Part shown: piece after piece, positions 60,720 through 64,000 of the stretch
How the letters are laid out: each line of letters starts with the position of its first letter
Position numbering within the stretch: position 1 is the first letter of the stretch
NCBI GenBank assembly: GCA_018806915.1
Contig: JAGKQI010000105.1
Location: 1,984,001-2,048,000, forward strand
Direction of reading: 5' to 3'
DNA: 64,000 bases
Origin: Phytophthora colocasiae
Taxonomy: Eukaryota; Oomycota; Peronosporomycetes; Peronosporales; Peronosporaceae
Made by a program: the position numbers and the translations under genes
Notes under the pieces: generated by a model
Seen by the model: only the letters and a program-made list of their open reading frames with translations
The model's database searches: none
What the model was told of the DNA's origin: nothing

Positions 60720-62713
60720 ATGAAGGTCAAGACGATCTCCCGTGTCGAGAAGGACTTCACGCAAGAGGTGCAATCCGATAAACTTAAGGTCTTCCGCAAT
60801 TATGACCCGGCGCTCCACCCGTTCGAGCGGCCGCGCGAGTACACTCGTGCGTTGAATGCTGCGAAGCTCGAGCGGATGTTCGCCAAACCGTTCGTGGGAG
60901 CTCTGGACGGCCATTGCGACGGTGTCACTGCATTAGCCACGAACCCGAAGAGTCTAGTGGCATTTGTGAGTGGCGCAGCAGATGGAGAAGTGCGTGTGTG
61001 GGATCTGCCACGCCGCAAATGTGTCTGGAACGTGTACGGCCACCGCGGGTTTGTGCGCGGACTGGCAGTGACCCCGTATGGCAATACTTTTTACTCGTGC
61101 AGTGAGGACAAGACGGTGAAGCAGTGGGCGCTGCGTGTGAAGGACGAAGATGAGGATGTCCCGACGGCTTTGGCCACTTTCACGTCCAAGGAACCATTCC
61201 TGTACGTTTACTGGACGGGAATTAGTGTTGGAATTGTGGTTTTGACGTGTTTGTTTGTGATTGTTTTCTGCAGTGGAATCGACCATCATTGGTCTCAGAA
61301 TATGTTCGCGACGTGCGGATCCAAGGTTCAAGTGTGGGATCCATCGCGTTCGACACCTACACACGAGTTCGCGTGGGGCGCTGACTCAATCAACTCGGTG
61401 CATTTCAACCCTGCAGAGGCGTCGCTGCTGGCGTCCACAGGCTCGGACCGCAACATCACCTTGTACGACATCCGCGTCTCGTCCTCGGTGCGTAAAATCG
61501 TCATGGAAATGCGTTCCAATGCGCTGGCATGGAACCCGATGGAGCCCATGAACTTCACAGTCGTAAGTGTCTCCTTTGCATTGATGGCTTCATTTTACCT
61601 TGCAGTCGGCTTGAATGTACGAAAGACCAACTTGTGCTTCCGTTTTGCTGATTCTTTCCAGGCCAACGAGGACCACAATCTGTACACATTCGATATGCGC
61701 AAGATGAACCGCGCAATGATGGTGCACAAGGACCACGTCTCGGCAGTGTACGTCATTTTGAGTCAGGCCCACTGTGGTTTACAGAGTAGGTGTCTAACGT
61801 GAACGTGCTTGTTGCTGTTGTTGTTGCTGTAGAATGGACGTGGCTTACTCGCCGACAGGTCGGGAGTTCGTTGCAGGCTCATATGACCGAACAATCCGTA
61901 TCTTCAACGTGCGCTCAGCTAAGAGCCGCGAGGTTTACCACACTCAGCGCATGCAGCGGTATGCCCGACTAGCTATCGGTCGAACTTTGTCATGCGGGTG
62001 TAACCCTCCACCAGTGGCACCAAACGCTTCGGGCCATTTCGGCACTAGCGTAGCGTGGACAATGGAGGCACTGACGTGGCAAACCGTCCGCTGTCTTATT
62101 CTCTTGACGTCCGTCCATCTCGATGATTTCATTACTGACTCGTGCTCTTTTGCTTTGCTTTGCGCCAGGATCTTCTCCGTCAAGTTTAGCGCCGACTCGA
62201 ACTTTGTCCTGTCCGGTAGTGACGACACGAACATTCGCATCTGGAAGGCCGAAGCCTCCAAGAAGCTTTCCAAGGTACGAGCTACTCTGAGACTCATTGT
62301 TGCAGAGATAAAGTTGCTGACGTAACGCCGGGTTCTACGGTTTTCACCTTGGACTCTTCTGCGCGTGACTAGGTTGCTCCGCGTGAACGCCGCAAACTGG
62401 AGTACAATGAGTCGCTCAAGGAGAGATACCAGCATCTGCGTGAGATCAGCCGCATCTCCAAGTACGTATCGTTTGCTCCTGTTGCTCACGTGAATGATCC
62501 CTGGTCCCACTAATATCGTGTTAAACGAAAACGTTGAACTAAAACTGCAGATACCGACACGTCCCGAAGGCCATCAAGAAGGCGGCCGAAGCCAAGCGCG
62601 AGTCCAGCGCCCGCGAGCAGAAAAAGATGGCAAACCGTCGGGCGCACGCCAAGCCGGGCGCTGTCCCGCACACCAACATCCGGGACAAGGTCGTTGTCAA
62701 GGAAATGGAGTAG
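60720..62713 (+). CDS. DCAF13/Sof1 WD40 ribosome-biogenesis protein
   Basis: Seven exons (60720-61201, 61274-61562, 61662-61747, 61833-61958, 62169-62274, 62373-62461, 62551-62713) join in phase to 446 residues. The N-terminus MKVKTISRVEKDFTQEVQSD and YDPALHPFERPREYTRALNA is the Sof1 signature. WD repeats follow (HCDGVTALATN, GHRGFVRGLAV, SGSDDTNIRIW). The C-terminal Sof1 domain (APRERRKLEYNESLKERY, HVPKAIKKAAEAKRES) is Lys/Arg-rich. Sof1 is part of the small-subunit processome needed for 18S rRNA maturation in the nucleolus; DCAF13 is also a Cul4 adaptor in animals. Length and exon phases agree throughout. Confidence 0.93.
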
Positions 62714-62859
62714 AACACCGCCGGAACTTGGGTCTTCGACTGGATCCAGACCAAACGGAAGATCGGTGGTGCTGGTCCTGGCAACTGGCTGCAGTGTTTT
62801 GCTGCTGTGTGGCTCCATTGATTCAGTAGTGCCAGTAGTTCTTCTACCTTTCGCGTCCG

Positions 62860-63060
62860 TTACTCGTTTGCTAATGCATCGAAGAATGTTCGCGGATCAA
62901 TTGCCGGGTGTATATACACAGATAGCCCTAGTTGACGCAGCTGGTAGAATGCCATGGCGTAACGGTTCCAGTAATCCCAAAATGTTTGATAACCATGGAG
63001 AGAAATTGTAGGTGGCGTGCGCGCCATTAGACCGCCTTCCTCATCTGCGTGGGATCCCAT
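62860..63060 (-). CDS. Small hypothetical protein (66 aa or 55 aa)
   Basis: Starts MGSHADEEGGLMARTPP. The body (GYQTFWDYWNRYAMAFYQLR, then LGLSVYIHPAIDPRTFFDAL) is a balanced amphipathic sequence of the kind seen in small mitochondrial or cytosolic proteins. No family recognised. It is convergent with DCAF13, 147 bp apart. Confidence 0.42.
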   Translation of the reverse strand: MGSHADEEGGLMARTPPTISLHGYQTFWDYWNRYAMAFYQLRQLGLSVYIHPAIDPRTFFDALANE

Positions 63061-63360
63061 CTAAAGCGCTGTCTGCTTCGGGTGACGGCACGGCAGATCC
63101 ATCGCTGCTGACGTGCCTCGTGGCGTGGTGGGTGGAGAGCTGTCTTTGGTCGGACAGCATTCTCCCAGGTTCGCTGCTGGTGCCAGCTAAGCGATACGCA
63201 CGGCGCTGTTCCAATGCACCAGCAGCGCAGCAACGCCCCTTCTTCCGATGCAATCAAGTGTAGATAAATCTTTTTGTACATGTAGCGGCGGCATATTGAA
63301 GCGCTTGGCATCTTTTTTTTTTTCGCTGAGAAGCCGCTTGGCCATGCCGCTGCTTGGACA
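63061..63360. other. Intergenic, no gene seen
   Basis: No supported feature; a poly-T stretch at ~63314-63324 precedes the hairpin. Confidence 0.4.
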
Positions 63361-63415
63361 AAAAAAAAAGAAAAGAGCGCGCTCCGGCCCGGAGCGCGCT
63401 CTTTTCTTTTTTTTT
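63361..63415. repeat. 55-bp perfect hairpin with A/T stem and GC-rich tip
   Basis: 27-nt arms (63361-63387 and 63389-63415) are exact reverse complements around one C. Each has a homopolymer A/T end, then GAAAAGAGCGCGCTCCGG or its complement. The structure would fold very stably in RNA or single-stranded DNA. Confidence 0.92.
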
Positions 63416-64000
63416 CGGAGTCCGGCGCCGTCTTTGCTCCCTACGTATGCACCGGCACATCCGCGACTGCACTCCGAGCTCTTTGAATCTCTTTGGAAGC
63501 GATTAATTTTGGGGCTTGAGCTCAATGGGAAGAAGCCATTTGTCCATTTCTCTTCTGCGCTCGGTTGCAAATCATCGACTTGATGTGCCCCTTTCCACTC
63601 GAGAAAATCTCTTCTTCAAAGGGCAGTTGTTTAGGTAAGTTGTTTTAGTTGTTTTCGCTAAACAGGTTGGACTTCGTCAACAACTGGAGCCTGCAGCGAG
63701 ATTTTCTAGCTTTGGGACAGTGTCAGCAGCTGGGAACACAAAGCGGTCAGGGCGAAGATGCCATGCTGTTGTTGAAAAATGTTTTTGGTGCTGCCTGCAA
63801 TCGTCTCCAAAAAAGAAGGCCGATTCTTTCTTTCTGATACGTCTGATGTGATGATAAAGTATTCAATTCAACAGGTGGAAACGATTTTTGAGTTACAGTC
63901 CCGGCTTTATCCAATAGAGAGCAGAAAGGACAGCGCAGCTGACAATCACTCTTGGAGACCCTCCTCTGCCTCGCAGCAAACTCCAGTGACGGTCTCACAA
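63416..64000. other. Window end, coding status unclear
   Basis: Short frames exist on both strands (plus 63525-63640 and 63649-63837, minus 63747-63998). One plus pair would need a 31-nt intron, which is too short to trust. Nothing recognised. Confidence 0.3.

Noticed and set aside
63525..63837. Two-exon plus gene at the window end
   Set aside because: Joining the frames needs a 31-nt intron, far shorter than any other here.
1..64000. CRISPR arrays, bacterial operons, Shine-Dalgarno sites, origins
   Set aside because: Spliceosomal introns and eukaryotic gene families throughout show a nuclear eukaryotic genome; repeated units found are minisatellites or transposon ends.
1..64000. tRNA or rRNA genes
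   Set aside because: None recognised by eye. A tRNAscan-SE or Infernal run would be needed to exclude them firmly.

Overview
The window looks like nuclear DNA of an oomycete, most likely a Phytophthora or close downy-mildew relative. The reasons are compact genes with short introns (about 60-110 nt) that often start GTACGT or GTAAGT, small intergenic gaps, single-exon genes several kb long, a secreted RXLR-dEER effector-type gene, and transposon families usual in this lineage (Mutator-like, pogo-like, piggyBac-like, Merlin-like, Ty1/copia). Many exon structures below were assembled by hand from open frames, GT-AG borders and matching phases, so several genes are longer than any single ORF.

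Region 1 (1-33.7 kb) is a gene-dense housekeeping block: a CENP-B/Tigger-like DNA-binding protein (partial), a type II topoisomerase with a mitochondrial-type leader, an Mms2-type E2 variant, a lamin-tail-domain membrane protein, a METTL21-like methyltransferase, a NadD/NMNAT-type adenylyltransferase, D-aminoacyl-tRNA deacylase, an acyl-CoA synthetase, a small three-exon mitochondrial-type protein, a MIS12-like kinetochore protein, an NDUFB2-like complex I subunit, an RXLR effector with a frameshift, a secreted GH63-like hydrolase with a jacalin-like tail, AFG2/SPATA5-type AAA ATPase, an anchored cyclophilin, an SNF5 protein apparently fused to an HMG box, frataxin, CMC4 and a COPI-associated membrane protein. 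A Mutator-like element (29,959-32,231) has landed exactly on the CMC4 stop codon.

Region 2 (34-43.5 kb) holds a hypothetical Q/E-rich protein and a full-length dynactin p150-like gene. Its promoter and 5' end are copied about 6.9 kb downstream (42,603-43,333) at near identity, and the copy ends where a second Mutator-like element begins. Transposase debris and a dispersed repeat lie between the copies.

Region 3 (43.3-58.3 kb) is a transposon graveyard with visible nesting: a dead Mutator-like element, copia remnants carrying a pogo-family insertion with a TA duplication, a decayed pogo-family transposase interrupted by a TTAA-flanked piggyBac-like insertion, an internally deleted Merlin element, and a 3.6 kb piggyBac element. 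Region 4 (58.3-64 kb) returns to host genes: two tandem short-chain dehydrogenases and a seven-exon DCAF13/Sof1 gene.

The genes do not form one pathway. Several encode mitochondrial proteins (topoisomerase II, the 102-residue protein, NDUFB2-like, frataxin, CMC4). The most unusual items are the SNF5-HMG architecture, the lamin-tail protein whose membrane part matches a CDP-alcohol phosphotransferase motif with its aspartates lost, the RS-rich Mutator transposase, the MULE at a stop codon, and three perfect hairpins that each have a one-base loop.
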